A DNA stretch of 64,000 nucleotides, from positions 62,001 to 126,000 of the forward strand of contig NZ_BMIQ01000008.1 in assembly GCF_014642635.1 (NCBI RefSeq), given 5' to 3'. The notes under the pieces are model-generated. The model made no database searches, was not told the origin of the DNA, and was given only the letters and a program-made list of their open reading frames with translations. The translations under genes were made by a program, and so were the position numbers. Origin of the DNA: Aureimonas endophytica. GTDB lineage: Bacteria; Pseudomonadota; Alphaproteobacteria; Rhizobiales; Rhizobiaceae. Positions 1 through 8,642 of this stretch are shown here, in pieces (position 1 is the stretch's first letter; each line of letters opens with the position of its first letter).

Positions 1-507
1 GAGGAAATGCGCGCAATTAAAGACAGCCTGGACAAGGCGATCCAAGCCCTAGGACATCGTGACCAGAATCAAATCGATCGGATGATGGATACGATCGATC
101 GTCTGGCTGACGCTTTGCGCCCGGCTGCTCGCCAAGCAGTCGCGCCGATCGGCAACACCGCCGCGAGCCTGACTGTCGGGAACGCTGATCGCACCGAAAG
201 CGTGACCATTGGAGCGGCGGAGCGCGACGCCATTCTGTCAGATAGCGAAATCGACGTTGGCGACGAACGCGACTTCCGGGTGATGATCTCAGAACTCGAT
301 ATGGAGACCGGCGCGTGCCGTGTTTCGCTCGCTGATGATCTGGAAACTCGAATTGGGGCGCGGATCACCGATCCGGCTTTTGCCCAGGCGAATAATCCTT
401 ACGTCTCAGCAATGGCCTCGCGGCGACCCATTGGCGTTCGAGCAAAGCCAACCCTCCGCGACGGCGTCATCGAGCGACTTTTTATCAGCGACTTCCTGAG
501 AAACTGA
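1..507 (+). CDS. Phage hypothetical protein, C-terminal part (open at left edge)
   Basis: The frame is open from base 1, and an internal ATG lies at 7. A GAGGAA precedes that ATG with no spacing, so the true start is probably upstream of the window. The visible product is about 168 residues with a helical, charged N-terminal part and a second half that looks beta-rich. I do not recognise a family. It ends 16 bp before the convergent end of the primase gene, so it may be the last gene of a rightward unit beginning outside the window. Confidence 0.6.
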   Translation, partial: EEMRAIKDSLDKAIQALGHRDQNQIDRMMDTIDRLADALRPAARQAVAPIGNTAASLTVGNADRTESVTIGAAERDAILSDSEIDVGDERDFRVMISELDMETGACRVSLADDLETRIGARITDPAFAQANNPYVSAMASRRPIGVRAKPTLRDGVIERLFISDFLRN

Positions 508-523
508 AGCGGCAGAGCTCGTT

Positions 524-2854
524 TCAAACCCGAATTCGATACCACTTCGCTTTCGGCCCGCCGGCAGCCGGCGCCACGTCCTCTGACACAATCTCATCCG
601 CCTCCTCCATCGCCTTGAGGAGGTCGTTCAGGTCACGGGCGCGAAGACTGTGCTGCATGGCGACGAGCAGCGCCTTGCGCTGGATGCGCCCGCCTCGGCT
701 CTTGATGATGCGCCGGATCTTCTGAGCCTGCGACTGGTGTTCGCTATTCGAAAGGTAGTCCTGGGCGCCAAGGAGCATCATCGCAGAACTCGTTTCGGCC
801 ATGGCGATACCAAACTCGATGTCACGCAGCGAGACGCTCTCCTGGCCGCCGACACGGCCGATAGCAACGACCGTCGCAATGCGGACGGCCATCTCCACGG
901 TTCGAGCGTAGAAGGCGGACGTGGCCGGGTCCTCGATCTTCGCCTCCGTCGCCGTCTTGAACGTCTCGAACGCGCCTTGCGCCTCCGCATCCTGCCACGG
1001 CAGCTCACGGCGGACGTCCGATGGGTTGGCGGCGGAGTCGTTGCGTCGGCCGAGCTGGACGGCGCCGGACCGCTCGTAGATCGATTTCAAGCCATCCAGG
1101 ATGCATTGCGGCACGACATGCGGATCGAAGTCCGGATCGCGGTCGATCGAGCGCTGGTCGCCGCCGACGAGCGTGAAGCGATTGACCGTGCCGTCCTCGA
1201 TCGCCGCACCCTCGAGCGCGCGCCAGAACTGTTCAGGCGTCGACACGCCGTAGATCGACAGCGCCGGCGCATGGATGGTCGACGCCGAGCGACCCGCCCA
1301 TTCCGGCGACTGGTACTCGCCAAAGCTGATGCCCCACATGGAGCGCAGCACCTTGGCCACCGACCGCTCGAAGCTCGACGCCTTCTTGTGAAGGATGCGG
1401 GCCATGAAGTCGCCGAACTCGTCCATGGGGCAGACGGTCAGCGGCGAGCGCAGAAGGAAGTTGATCACAGCCGGCATAGAAATGAATTCGGAGGGCCCGA
1501 CATGCATACCGAGCTGCGCCGCCCGCATGATGCGCGCGATCTGCTGAAGGGCATGGTCCTTTCCCTGTCCCGTCGGCGCGAGGCCGAGAACATAGAGATG
1601 AGTGCCGGAACCCGTCGGGCCGACGAACTGGCGACCTGCCGCCGTCCCGACGATGGTCAGTGCGGCGCCGAGCGCGAGCGAGGGCTGCGGCCGCCTAGCC
1701 GTGTCGCAGATCCATTGCGCGATATCGCCGACGAGCCCCTCCGGGAATTCCGCGGGCCGCACGATCACGCGCTCCTGCAGCACGGGTGCATCGACCACCT
1801 CGCCGTCGGCAGTCGTGATCGTGCCGTCGGGATGCTCGATCAGAACCTTGGCGTCGAAGCTTGCGCGCAGGGCATCAGCGATCCTGGCTCCATGGTCGAT
1901 CGCAGCCCTGTCCTCCGGCATGTGCGCAATGCGAATGGCCGATAAGTCGGCGCCGTAGCGACGAGAGATTTCTGCGAGACTGCCCAGGCTAATGCCGGAA
2001 GAGCGGAAGGATCGCCATTTCGCTGCGACCTCCCCCTGGCGATACTTCGTGCCGCGCGAGCTCCAGGCGTCAGCGATCGAGAAGCCTGTCGAGGATCCGC
2101 CGGTCGCCGCATGGACGGCCATCAGAGCCTGGATCCATTCGTCATAGCCGCAGTCTGACGGCACGTGCGAGAGAAGCTCGGCGATCTCGTCTGCCGACGT
2201 CTCATCCTCAACCGTACGATCATATCGTATGGTTGGGTTCCCTTCATTCAGGCCATGCCGCTCGGAGCCGTCAGCATCACTCTGGCCGCCTGGGGTCGGT
2301 CCTCGTTTTGCCAGTGTTTGAGCCAGCCATTGTGGCACCTCGATCGCTTCGGACAGGTCTCCATCAAGGTCGTAGGTTCTGCCATCGGCCATGATAGCGC
2401 CGGGGGCGACGACATAACCGCCGTTGCCTCGCACATCGATACCAGGCGGCAGGGCGCCGCGATTGTTGGTGAAGCTCCCATCCTGCCGGAAAAAGAAATG
2501 ACACCCCTCGTTGGGCGTCGCCACCACAGGCATGCCGCTCGGTTCGAAGCCATGAGCGGCCATCAGGTCGCGCCATGCTTCAACTCCGTCCACATCAGCC
2601 GCGTGCCTGTCTGCGTCCACGACAAGCAACCCGGACTTGGCGAGATCGAGAGCTGGCGCGGCATCAGGCCAACGCCGCCACCAATGGCGGATCTCCTTCT
2701 CGTCGGTCGATGAATTTTCTCGCCACCGGAAGAACGGCACCGGACGTTTCGCTTTCTCTCCTCCCGACTGCACCGGGAAAACGGCGAGACCCTGCCGCGC
2801 CAGCGATAGCGCGACAGTCAGGTTCCATGGTTCATCCGACTGGGATCCGGTCAT
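524..2854 (-). CDS. Phage primase-polymerase/helicase fusion (Prim-Pol, PriCT, DUF3987-like ATPase)
   Basis: Likely primes and unwinds DNA for phage replication. The first 185 or so residues match the bifunctional primase/polymerase N-terminal domain: VVDAD near residue 80 supplies the metal-binding acids and His120 in TPNEGCH the conserved histidine. A PriCT-like module follows (DEWIQALMAVHAATGG), then a P-loop ATPase with APTGQGKD and a Walker B-like PMDEFGDF. Length 776 aa from the chosen ATG, which follows the upstream TGA by one base. An in-frame ATG at 2875 is the alternative. It is the last gene of the leftward operon. Domain calls are by motif only. Confidence 0.88.
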   Translation of the reverse strand: MTGSQSDEPWNLTVALSLARQGLAVFPVQSGGEKAKRPVPFFRWRENSSTDEKEIRHWWRRWPDAAPALDLAKSGLLVVDADRHAADVDGVEAWRDLMAAHGFEPSGMPVVATPNEGCHFFFRQDGSFTNNRGALPPGIDVRGNGGYVVAPGAIMADGRTYDLDGDLSEAIEVPQWLAQTLAKRGPTPGGQSDADGSERHGLNEGNPTIRYDRTVEDETSADEIAELLSHVPSDCGYDEWIQALMAVHAATGGSSTGFSIADAWSSRGTKYRQGEVAAKWRSFRSSGISLGSLAEISRRYGADLSAIRIAHMPEDRAAIDHGARIADALRASFDAKVLIEHPDGTITTADGEVVDAPVLQERVIVRPAEFPEGLVGDIAQWICDTARRPQPSLALGAALTIVGTAAGRQFVGPTGSGTHLYVLGLAPTGQGKDHALQQIARIMRAAQLGMHVGPSEFISMPAVINFLLRSPLTVCPMDEFGDFMARILHKKASSFERSVAKVLRSMWGISFGEYQSPEWAGRSASTIHAPALSIYGVSTPEQFWRALEGAAIEDGTVNRFTLVGGDQRSIDRDPDFDPHVVPQCILDGLKSIYERSGAVQLGRRNDSAANPSDVRRELPWQDAEAQGAFETFKTATEAKIEDPATSAFYARTVEMAVRIATVVAIGRVGGQESVSLRDIEFGIAMAETSSAMMLLGAQDYLSNSEHQSQAQKIRRIIKSRGGRIQRKALLVAMQHSLRARDLNDLLKAMEEADEIVSEDVAPAAGGPKAKWYRIRV

Positions 2855-2855
2855 C

Positions 2856-3257
2856 TCAGAACGGCGCCTCATCACGCAGCTTGATCTTCAGAGCCGATCG
2901 ATATCCGGCCACCATCCGCCGGTTCGCCTCGAAGAACTCCGCTTGGCTGAATTCCCGGAAATCGAACTTTCCAATTTCCTCGCAGAAAGCCTCGAGGGCA
3001 TGGCCGCCTTCGTGCGACGCCAAGCTTTCGATTCTGGTAAAATCCTCTTGGCGCATGTCGTATGAGTTCCTTGCGATCTCGATGCAGTCTGGATCGTCGC
3101 AGATCCAGAGAATGGGGCGATCGGGCGTCCCCCGAGAACTGCGAGGCGCGTAGCCGATACCTGTCGCCTCTCGGGCGCAGACGCCGCAGACCGTGTCGTC
3201 GAAGCGATCGACCTGCTCCCCGCTTCGTTGCTCCTTCCAGGCGTCAGGCTTTGCCAC
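2856..3257 (-). CDS. Phage small protein with N-terminal Cys pairs (DUF6511-like)
   Basis: 133 aa with a CxxC (VCGVCARE) near residue 25 and a second Cys region (WICDDPDC) near residues 52-58, suggesting a zinc ribbon followed by a helical, acidic C-terminal half. It resembles the DUF6511 proteins of rhizobial prophages, though I am recalling the family rather than matching it. The start is a GTG at 3257 inside the end of the DnaA-like gene (14 nt overlap), with GGAG four bases upstream. The stop is one base before the primase ATG, so the two are translationally coupled. Function unknown. Confidence 0.72.
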   Translation of the reverse strand: MAKPDAWKEQRSGEQVDRFDDTVCGVCAREATGIGYAPRSSRGTPDRPILWICDDPDCIEIARNSYDMRQEDFTRIESLASHEGGHALEAFCEEIGKFDFREFSQAEFFEANRRMVAGYRSALKIKLRDEAPF

Positions 3258-3756
3258 GACGACGCTCCAGCCGCTTCTGCGGCCACCGCTGGACAGAGTG
3301 CAGCACGGTCGTATGATCGCGACCGCCGAAGACGCGTCCGATCATCGGATATGACACCTGCAGCCTTCGTCTCACCCAATAGATCGCCGCCATGCGGACA
3401 CGCGCGATCTGCCGCTTTCTCGATGGGCCTTTCAGGTCGTCGACCGACACGCCAGTGGCGCGTGAAAAGCGTCGGATGATGCTATGGGCGGACAACCGCT
3501 CGAACTTGGATGCTGTCGCAAGCCATTCCTTGATCCTCTGCTCCCGGGCAGCGTGAAGCGCTTCCGCTTTTTCTTCTTCTTCCCGCTTTCGATCGATTGG
3601 ATTGGGTTCAGCGATCTCGGGATCAGTCTTCTGCGCTTCAGCTTCCACTGAACGCATTCGCTCTTCGAAGCTGATGCGTCTGGCTTCTGGATCGGGAACG
3701 AACGTGACCCCTCGCGCGATCGCGCCGCGCATCGTGTTGGTAGCGAGGATCCTCAT
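3244..3756 (-). CDS. DnaA domain-IV protein (phage DnaA-like DNA-binding protein)
   Basis: 170 aa. Residues about 90-160 match the DnaA C-terminal helix-turn-helix domain that reads DnaA boxes, with signature GGRDHTTVLH at 144-153. There is no AAA+ domain. The first 85 residues are a charged, Glu/Lys-rich stretch, probably helical. It sits between a helicase and the primase, overlapping the helicase by 4 nt (ATGA). A plausible role is marking or competing for an origin, or regulating through DnaA boxes; that is inference. The domain call is strong. Confidence 0.9.
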   Translation of the reverse strand: MRILATNTMRGAIARGVTFVPDPEARRISFEERMRSVEAEAQKTDPEIAEPNPIDRKREEEEKAEALHAAREQRIKEWLATASKFERLSAHSIIRRFSRATGVSVDDLKGPSRKRQIARVRMAAIYWVRRRLQVSYPMIGRVFGGRDHTTVLHSVQRWPQKRLERRRGKA

Positions 3757-5372
3757 GCCGCCTGCGCTCCGAACTCACGCCCGACCACGCGCTGATATTT
3801 GCCTTCCTGCTTGACGAAGATGGCCGCTGGCATGGTCAGTTCTGACGATCGGTCGAGGAACTCGTCGACATCGTCCGGATAGGGTGTCGTGCCCTGGTGG
3901 CGCGACCACCATTCCGCCGCCTTGCGCCCGGCATAGCCATCGTGCTCAGGGCAGACCCATTCCGATACGCGTGTCAGGCCGACGACGTAATCGACGCGGA
4001 TGGTCGGTGGCGACCCAGCCTTCTCCCAGCGGCGCAGCTGCCAGTCGACAACACCGAAACTCTGCGGACGCTGCGGCTCGGACGAAAGGATCGTCGCGTT
4101 CGCATCGGCCTCGGCTTCGTGCTTCGGCTTCTCGTTGTGCGGCCACTCGTAGCCGCATTCCTTGCAGGAGCTGGCATTGAGCGCGGCCATGCTTTCGCAG
4201 TTCGGGCATGCCTTCGACCGGACCTCGCCGACCTCGACCTTGCCGTCCGTCTTGCCGGACTTCGACGGTCCGACAGACACGGCGTCGACCGGCCCATGCC
4301 GGCGGATGTTGCCGGCGAAGTCGAGGACGAGGCAGTTCTCCTTGCCATTCGCAAGGCGTGTCCCGCGACCGACGATCTGGACGTAAAGGCCGGTGGAGAG
4401 CGTCGGGCGGAGCATGACGACGAGATCAGTCGCCGGTGCGTCGAAGCCGGTCGTTAGGACGTTCGCGTTTGTCAGGCAGCGAATGCGGCCGCAACGAAAG
4501 TCTTGGATGATCCGATCTCGTTCGGCGGTCGGCGTGTCTCCTGTAACCGTCTCGGCGTGAATGCCCCGCGCTCGCATCGCATCACGGACTTCGATGGCAT
4601 GCGCGACGCCGGAGCAAAAGACGAGCCAGGAGCGCCGGTCTTGTCCGAAACGGATCGTCTCATCGACCGCGCGCCGGATGAGGTCGTCATCCATGGCCGC
4701 GGCCTCCAGAGAGCCCGCGACGAATTCTCCGCCGCGTCGCTGGACCGAGGAGACGTCGATCTCCGACGCCGATGCCTTCGAGATCAACGGCGAGAGATGG
4801 CCATCGGCGATGCCCTGCCCGATGCCATAGGAGAACACGGTTTCGTCGAAGAGCCGATCGGCGCCGGCGTCCAGCCGCCCACTGTCGAGGCGATAGGGCG
4901 TCGCCGAGAAGCCGGCCACGCGCATGTCGGCGCCCGGCAGTGCCGCCAGATCGTCGAGCAGTCGGCGATACATCCCGTTGCCGGCGTTCGGCACGAGGTG
5001 GCACTCGTCGATGAGAACGAGATCACGCCGCCCAAGCTCGCGCGCCTTGCGGTAGACCGACTGGACGGATGCGAAGACGATCTGCCGATAGCTCTCGCGC
5101 TTGCCGAGGCCGGCGGAATAGAGACCGATCGGGGCCTGCGGCCAGAGCCGCTGCACGGCCGCGCAGTTCTGCGCGACAAGTTCCTTCACATGGACGAGCA
5201 TCAGGACGCGGAGATCCGGGAAGTTCGAGAGAAGACGCCGGGTCAGCTCGGCGATGACGACGCTCTTTCCCGTGCCCGTCGCGAGGTCCACCAGCGGATT
5301 TCCGCCGCCGGCGTTCCAGTAGTCGAGCGTCGTCGCGATTGCGTCTTCCTGGTAGGATCGAAGGGCGATCAT
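3753..5372 (-). CDS. SF2 DEAD/DEAH-box helicase with C-terminal zinc ribbon
   Basis: 539 aa DNA helicase of the SSL2/UvsW-like class. Walker A ATGTGKS is at residues 31-37, DECH at 122-125, motif III SAT at 156-158, and motif VI QIVGRGTRL near 330. Four cysteines (CPNC, CKEC) at about 390-410 form a zinc ribbon. The ATG at 5372 is chosen because it overlaps the methylase TGA (ATGA); an upstream extension would lie inside the methylase gene. UvsW-type enzymes move branched DNA in phage replication and recombination, which fits the RusA and nuclease neighbours. Confidence 0.92.
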   Translation of the reverse strand: MIALRSYQEDAIATTLDYWNAGGGNPLVDLATGTGKSVVIAELTRRLLSNFPDLRVLMLVHVKELVAQNCAAVQRLWPQAPIGLYSAGLGKRESYRQIVFASVQSVYRKARELGRRDLVLIDECHLVPNAGNGMYRRLLDDLAALPGADMRVAGFSATPYRLDSGRLDAGADRLFDETVFSYGIGQGIADGHLSPLISKASASEIDVSSVQRRGGEFVAGSLEAAAMDDDLIRRAVDETIRFGQDRRSWLVFCSGVAHAIEVRDAMRARGIHAETVTGDTPTAERDRIIQDFRCGRIRCLTNANVLTTGFDAPATDLVVMLRPTLSTGLYVQIVGRGTRLANGKENCLVLDFAGNIRRHGPVDAVSVGPSKSGKTDGKVEVGEVRSKACPNCESMAALNASSCKECGYEWPHNEKPKHEAEADANATILSSEPQRPQSFGVVDWQLRRWEKAGSPPTIRVDYVVGLTRVSEWVCPEHDGYAGRKAAEWWSRHQGTTPYPDDVDEFLDRSSELTMPAAIFVKQEGKYQRVVGREFGAQAA

Positions 5373-6271
5373 GCCGCGGCCATCCCGTCGAAGAGTGAGC
5401 CATGGAAGGTGGCGTCGGAAACGTTCGAGAGGTTGCGAACGGCTTGGCGGAAGTAGGCCTCCTTTAGCTCGAAGCCGATGAAGCGCCGCTTCGTGCGCAG
5501 CGCGCCCCAGCCCTCGGATCCGATGCCCATGAAGGGCGATAGGATCGCGTCGCCTTCGTTCGACCAAAGCCTGATCGCGCGCTCGATCAGATCGAGCTGC
5601 AAAGGACAGAGATGCTTCTCGTCCCGCTCCTCACGGGCAGCACGAGCCGACAGGACGTCGGTTTGGTCGATGTCCATCCAGACGGGCGATGCCCATTGCT
5701 GCCACTGTGAGACCGGGAAGAGAGCCTTGTCCTTGCCAACAGGCTCTACCGTCTTCTCGTCGTCCGGCGTCTTCCGGAACACAAGAACGTAGTCTGGCAG
5801 TCCCTGGCGAGACCGGGCGCTGTCCTTGCAGAGCGTTTTGTAGAGGAGGCCATGCGCCTTCGTGCGCTGCATCTCAACGACCGGATCCTTCCAGACCGTG
5901 ATCCGGGAATGGTAGGTCCAGCCGGCGGCCAGATGCGCTTCGATGATCGCTCCGGGCATGTCCCAGAGGCCGGCCTCGCCATGCATCGATTTCGTGCGCG
6001 GCATGTCGGTGCAATGGACGGCCGTGAGGCGGCCCGGCTTGGTGACGCGATGTAACTCGTGAAGCAGGAAGCCGTAATGCTCGAGGAATTCTGCATCGCT
6101 CGACGCGTTGCCCATGTCGCGCTCGCTGTCGGAATATATGAACAGGTGCGAGAACGGCGGCGAATAGATCGAGAAGCCGACCGAGGCGTCAGGCAGGGCG
6201 CGAACGCCTTCGACGCAGTCTGCGTGGTAGGCGCTGAAACCGTCGCCGTGATGCACGTTGAGAACGTTCAT
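5369..6271 (-). CDS. DNA methyltransferase, N4-cytosine/N6-adenine class (beta-type, SPPF)
   Basis: 300 aa. Motif IV SPPF is at residues 37-40, and the SAM-binding motif I-like SPFMGIGSEGWGA lies near residues 244-256, so catalytic and binding motifs are in the beta-class order. An SPP(Y/F) motif is typical of N4-cytosine enzymes, but N6-adenine activity cannot be ruled out. No restriction endonuclease is adjacent; it sits between two helicases with 4-nt overlaps on each side. Likely an orphan phage methylase, for protection or for marking replicated DNA. Target site unknown. Confidence 0.9.
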   Translation of the reverse strand: MNVLNVHHGDGFSAYHADCVEGVRALPDASVGFSIYSPPFSHLFIYSDSERDMGNASSDAEFLEHYGFLLHELHRVTKPGRLTAVHCTDMPRTKSMHGEAGLWDMPGAIIEAHLAAGWTYHSRITVWKDPVVEMQRTKAHGLLYKTLCKDSARSRQGLPDYVLVFRKTPDDEKTVEPVGKDKALFPVSQWQQWASPVWMDIDQTDVLSARAAREERDEKHLCPLQLDLIERAIRLWSNEGDAILSPFMGIGSEGWGALRTKRRFIGFELKEAYFRQAVRNLSNVSDATFHGSLFDGMAAA

Positions 6272-7683
6272 GCCGACAACCAGGCTGGCAGCCCGGCCTC
6301 CATGTTGGGGGAATAGGTGATCTTTCGTTCATGCGATTGGTGCGCGGCGCGCATGGCGCCCTGCATCTCGCGCTTCATCGCGGCATGGTCACCGGCCTTA
6401 CGGTCGATGACGCGCTTGATGGCGGCTTCTGTGTCGGCCATCGCGATATGAACTTCGACGGGCCGGGTTTGCCCGAACCGCCAGCACCGGCGGATGGCCT
6501 GATAGTAGTTCTCGTAGGAGAATGAGAGCCCGACGAACGCCATACGAGCGCAGTGCTGCCAGTTCAGGCCATAGCCGGCGATCGATGGCTTAGTGACGAG
6601 GACCCGGAGGCTGCCACGAGAGAACGCGTCGAGACGCGCTTCCTTGGTCGCGAGCGGCATCGACCCGCGCACTTCCTGTGCGTCCGGCATGCGCGCATTG
6701 ACGGCGTCCGCCTCATAGTCCGTGTCGCACCAGACGATCCAGCTTTCTTCCGGATCGCTGTCAATGCATTCGGCGACGAGATCGGCCCGATCATCGACCG
6801 TCAGTCGCTTCTCGACGTGGATGGACGTGGCGGACGTGTCGGGCATGCGGAACAATCGTCCCTGCCCGGCGAACTTCCCTCGCTTCTCCTCGCCGGCGTC
6901 GACAGATCGATCGGCGTGGACAAGATGCTCTCGCACGATGATGGGCGGCAGGACATAAGCGCCGTCGTCGAAGCCGAGATCAGAGGGCAAGGAGACGCAG
7001 CGCGCCCACGAAGCGACCCAGCGCCAGAAGTCGGCGACGGCATGACCCTTGATGCGCCAAGTGCCGGTATCGGCGCTGTCGTGGATGAACCACCGCGGTA
7101 GCATTTCGTCGCGCCGCATGACGCCGAGAAATTCCGCATGGGTGCCGAGCTCGGTATGGTCATTTGGAGCCGGCGTCGCCGTGCAGCAGAGCCGATATGG
7201 GATGCCGGCAAACGCCTGGATAAGCTTGCGGGTCGTGACGCCGGCAAAGCTCTTCAGGATAGAGCTTTCATCCAGGATCACGCCGCCGAACCTCGACACG
7301 ACGAAGTTGTCGAGACGCTCATAGTTCGTGACGTAGATCCGGGCGCCTTCGATCTCGTCACCGGCCCGAACGTATCGGGCGTCGATGCCGAACCGCGCAG
7401 CCTCGCGCTCGTGCTGATACCCGACGGCCAGCGGCGCAAGCATCAAGACAGGCTTTCCGGTCCGTTCGACAACGAACCTGCCCCATTCAAGTGCGCAGAA
7501 TGATTTGCCGAGACCGGTATCGAGGAAGAGCGCCGCGCATCCGGCGCGAAGGGCAAACTCCGTCGCCGCCCGCTGATGCGGGAAGAGATCGGGATGAAGG
7601 TCGATCGCGCCTTCGAACCCGCGTGGCGTAAAGGCAACCGCCTTCCTAGCGATCAGATCCTCGTAAGTGGCGAGCGCGCTCAT
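6268..7683 (-). CDS. SNF2/SF2-family helicase-like protein
   Basis: 471 aa. Walker A DTGLGKS at residues 55-61, DESS Walker B at 138-141, TATPAPND motif III, and a C-terminal half with the QAIRRCWRFGQ motif typical of SNF2-like proteins that bind two RecA folds. The ATG at 7683 overlaps the upstream TGA by 4 nt; an upstream in-frame start would extend into the nuclease gene. Together with the other helicase and the methylase it forms a tightly coupled block. Likely a DNA translocase for phage replication or recombination; the exact substrate is unknown. Confidence 0.9.
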   Translation of the reverse strand: MSALATYEDLIARKAVAFTPRGFEGAIDLHPDLFPHQRAATEFALRAGCAALFLDTGLGKSFCALEWGRFVVERTGKPVLMLAPLAVGYQHEREAARFGIDARYVRAGDEIEGARIYVTNYERLDNFVVSRFGGVILDESSILKSFAGVTTRKLIQAFAGIPYRLCCTATPAPNDHTELGTHAEFLGVMRRDEMLPRWFIHDSADTGTWRIKGHAVADFWRWVASWARCVSLPSDLGFDDGAYVLPPIIVREHLVHADRSVDAGEEKRGKFAGQGRLFRMPDTSATSIHVEKRLTVDDRADLVAECIDSDPEESWIVWCDTDYEADAVNARMPDAQEVRGSMPLATKEARLDAFSRGSLRVLVTKPSIAGYGLNWQHCARMAFVGLSFSYENYYQAIRRCWRFGQTRPVEVHIAMADTEAAIKRVIDRKAGDHAAMKREMQGAMRAAHQSHERKITYSPNMEAGLPAWLSA

Positions 7684-8642
7684 GCCGCCGCCTCGCTGTC
7701 GTTCCCGCCGTCGATCCACGACGAACCGTCGGGCATCCGATAGGTGACGGTCGATTCGTCGGGAGACACATCGATCTGATCTCCGGGGACGAGCTCCGGA
7801 ATGAACAGATGATCCGGGCAGCCCATCTCCTGATCGGACAGGAGCAAAGCGCTGCCATGCTTCTCGCAGTGCCAGGCGGCTTCGCCTCCCATGACCGGCG
7901 TCGAATGAAGGCAGGTCCGGCAGTTGCGGGGGGCAAAGACACCTTCATGGCAGACGCTGCGCGCGCTGCAGAAGCGACACCGGAAGTCGTCGGCATCATC
8001 GCTGACCTTCGCTGGCGGCCGCACGGCATGCAAGATCCGCTCGACCTTCGCCATGATGCCGATCGCTTGCGTCGCGTCGTAGCGGATCCGTTCCCCGTAG
8101 ATCGCGTCGTCGTTCTTGTTCTTGGCGTAGTAAAAGAACCGGTGGATGCCGGAGCAGTGCATCTCCGCTTGTGCCTGAACCACATGTTCGGGCTTTGCCA
8201 CCGCGACGCCGACGCGGGTCAGCTGCAAGAAGCTCTTGTCGTTGTGCGTTTTGATGCCGATAACATGCTCGGCCTTCCACGCCTCGACGAAGCCGTGACC
8301 CCGGCCGTCGGCCTTGACGACGAAGTGGCCGTCGAGCGCCTCCCAAGTCCACTGATCGCCGGTCTCTGGATCGCGATCGCTGCAGCGGACGCCGGCGGCC
8401 CGAAGGTTGTCGAACGCGCGCGGCTCTTCGAGATGCCCGGTTTGGAACAGTCGAAGCATGCGGCCGGAATGGCGCTCCGGCTCATAGGCCCAGCGGAACT
8501 GATACCAGATCGACCGCTCGCAGGAACGACCGATCATGGATCCGGACAGTCGGCGCTGATGCCGAGGACGCTGGCGCCGCTCGAGAGACTCGTCGATTGC
8601 CGTGATCGTCGGAGAAAGGAAGGTTTGCGGAAGGAGGACCAT
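7680..8642 (-). CDS. Cas4/RecB-like PD-(D/E)XK phage exonuclease with Fe-S type cysteines
   Basis: 320 aa. Cys41 in RSCERSIWYQF pairs with a downstream CRFCSARSVC cluster, the pattern of Cas4/AddB-like iron-sulfur nucleases. The nuclease core is seen as ADGRGHG followed by VIGIKTHNDKSF. In relatives I remember, the last segment reads (L/V)E(I/F)KTH, so the catalytic Glu appears replaced by Gly here while Asp and Lys remain. An extra C-terminal cysteine set (CRTC, WHCEKHG, MGCPD) may bind zinc. Likely partner of the Sak4-type ATPase in recombination. Start ATG overlaps the upstream TAA by one base. Confidence 0.85.
   Translation of the reverse strand: MVLLPQTFLSPTITAIDESLERRQRPRHQRRLSGSMIGRSCERSIWYQFRWAYEPERHSGRMLRLFQTGHLEEPRAFDNLRAAGVRCSDRDPETGDQWTWEALDGHFVVKADGRGHGFVEAWKAEHVIGIKTHNDKSFLQLTRVGVAVAKPEHVVQAQAEMHCSGIHRFFYYAKNKNDDAIYGERIRYDATQAIGIMAKVERILHAVRPPAKVSDDADDFRCRFCSARSVCHEGVFAPRNCRTCLHSTPVMGGEAAWHCEKHGSALLLSDQEMGCPDHLFIPELVPGDQIDVSPDESTVTYRMPDGSSWIDGGNDSEAAA

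Noticed and set aside
650-1945. 431-aa open frame on the plus strand
   Set aside because: Lies wholly antisense to the primase-helicase gene; Arg/Asp/Ala-rich composition is typical of a high-GC shadow frame and no domain is visible.
5369-6271. Methylase as part of a restriction-modification pair
   Set aside because: No endonuclease gene is adjacent; neighbours are helicases joined by 4-nt overlaps, so an orphan methylase is the better reading.
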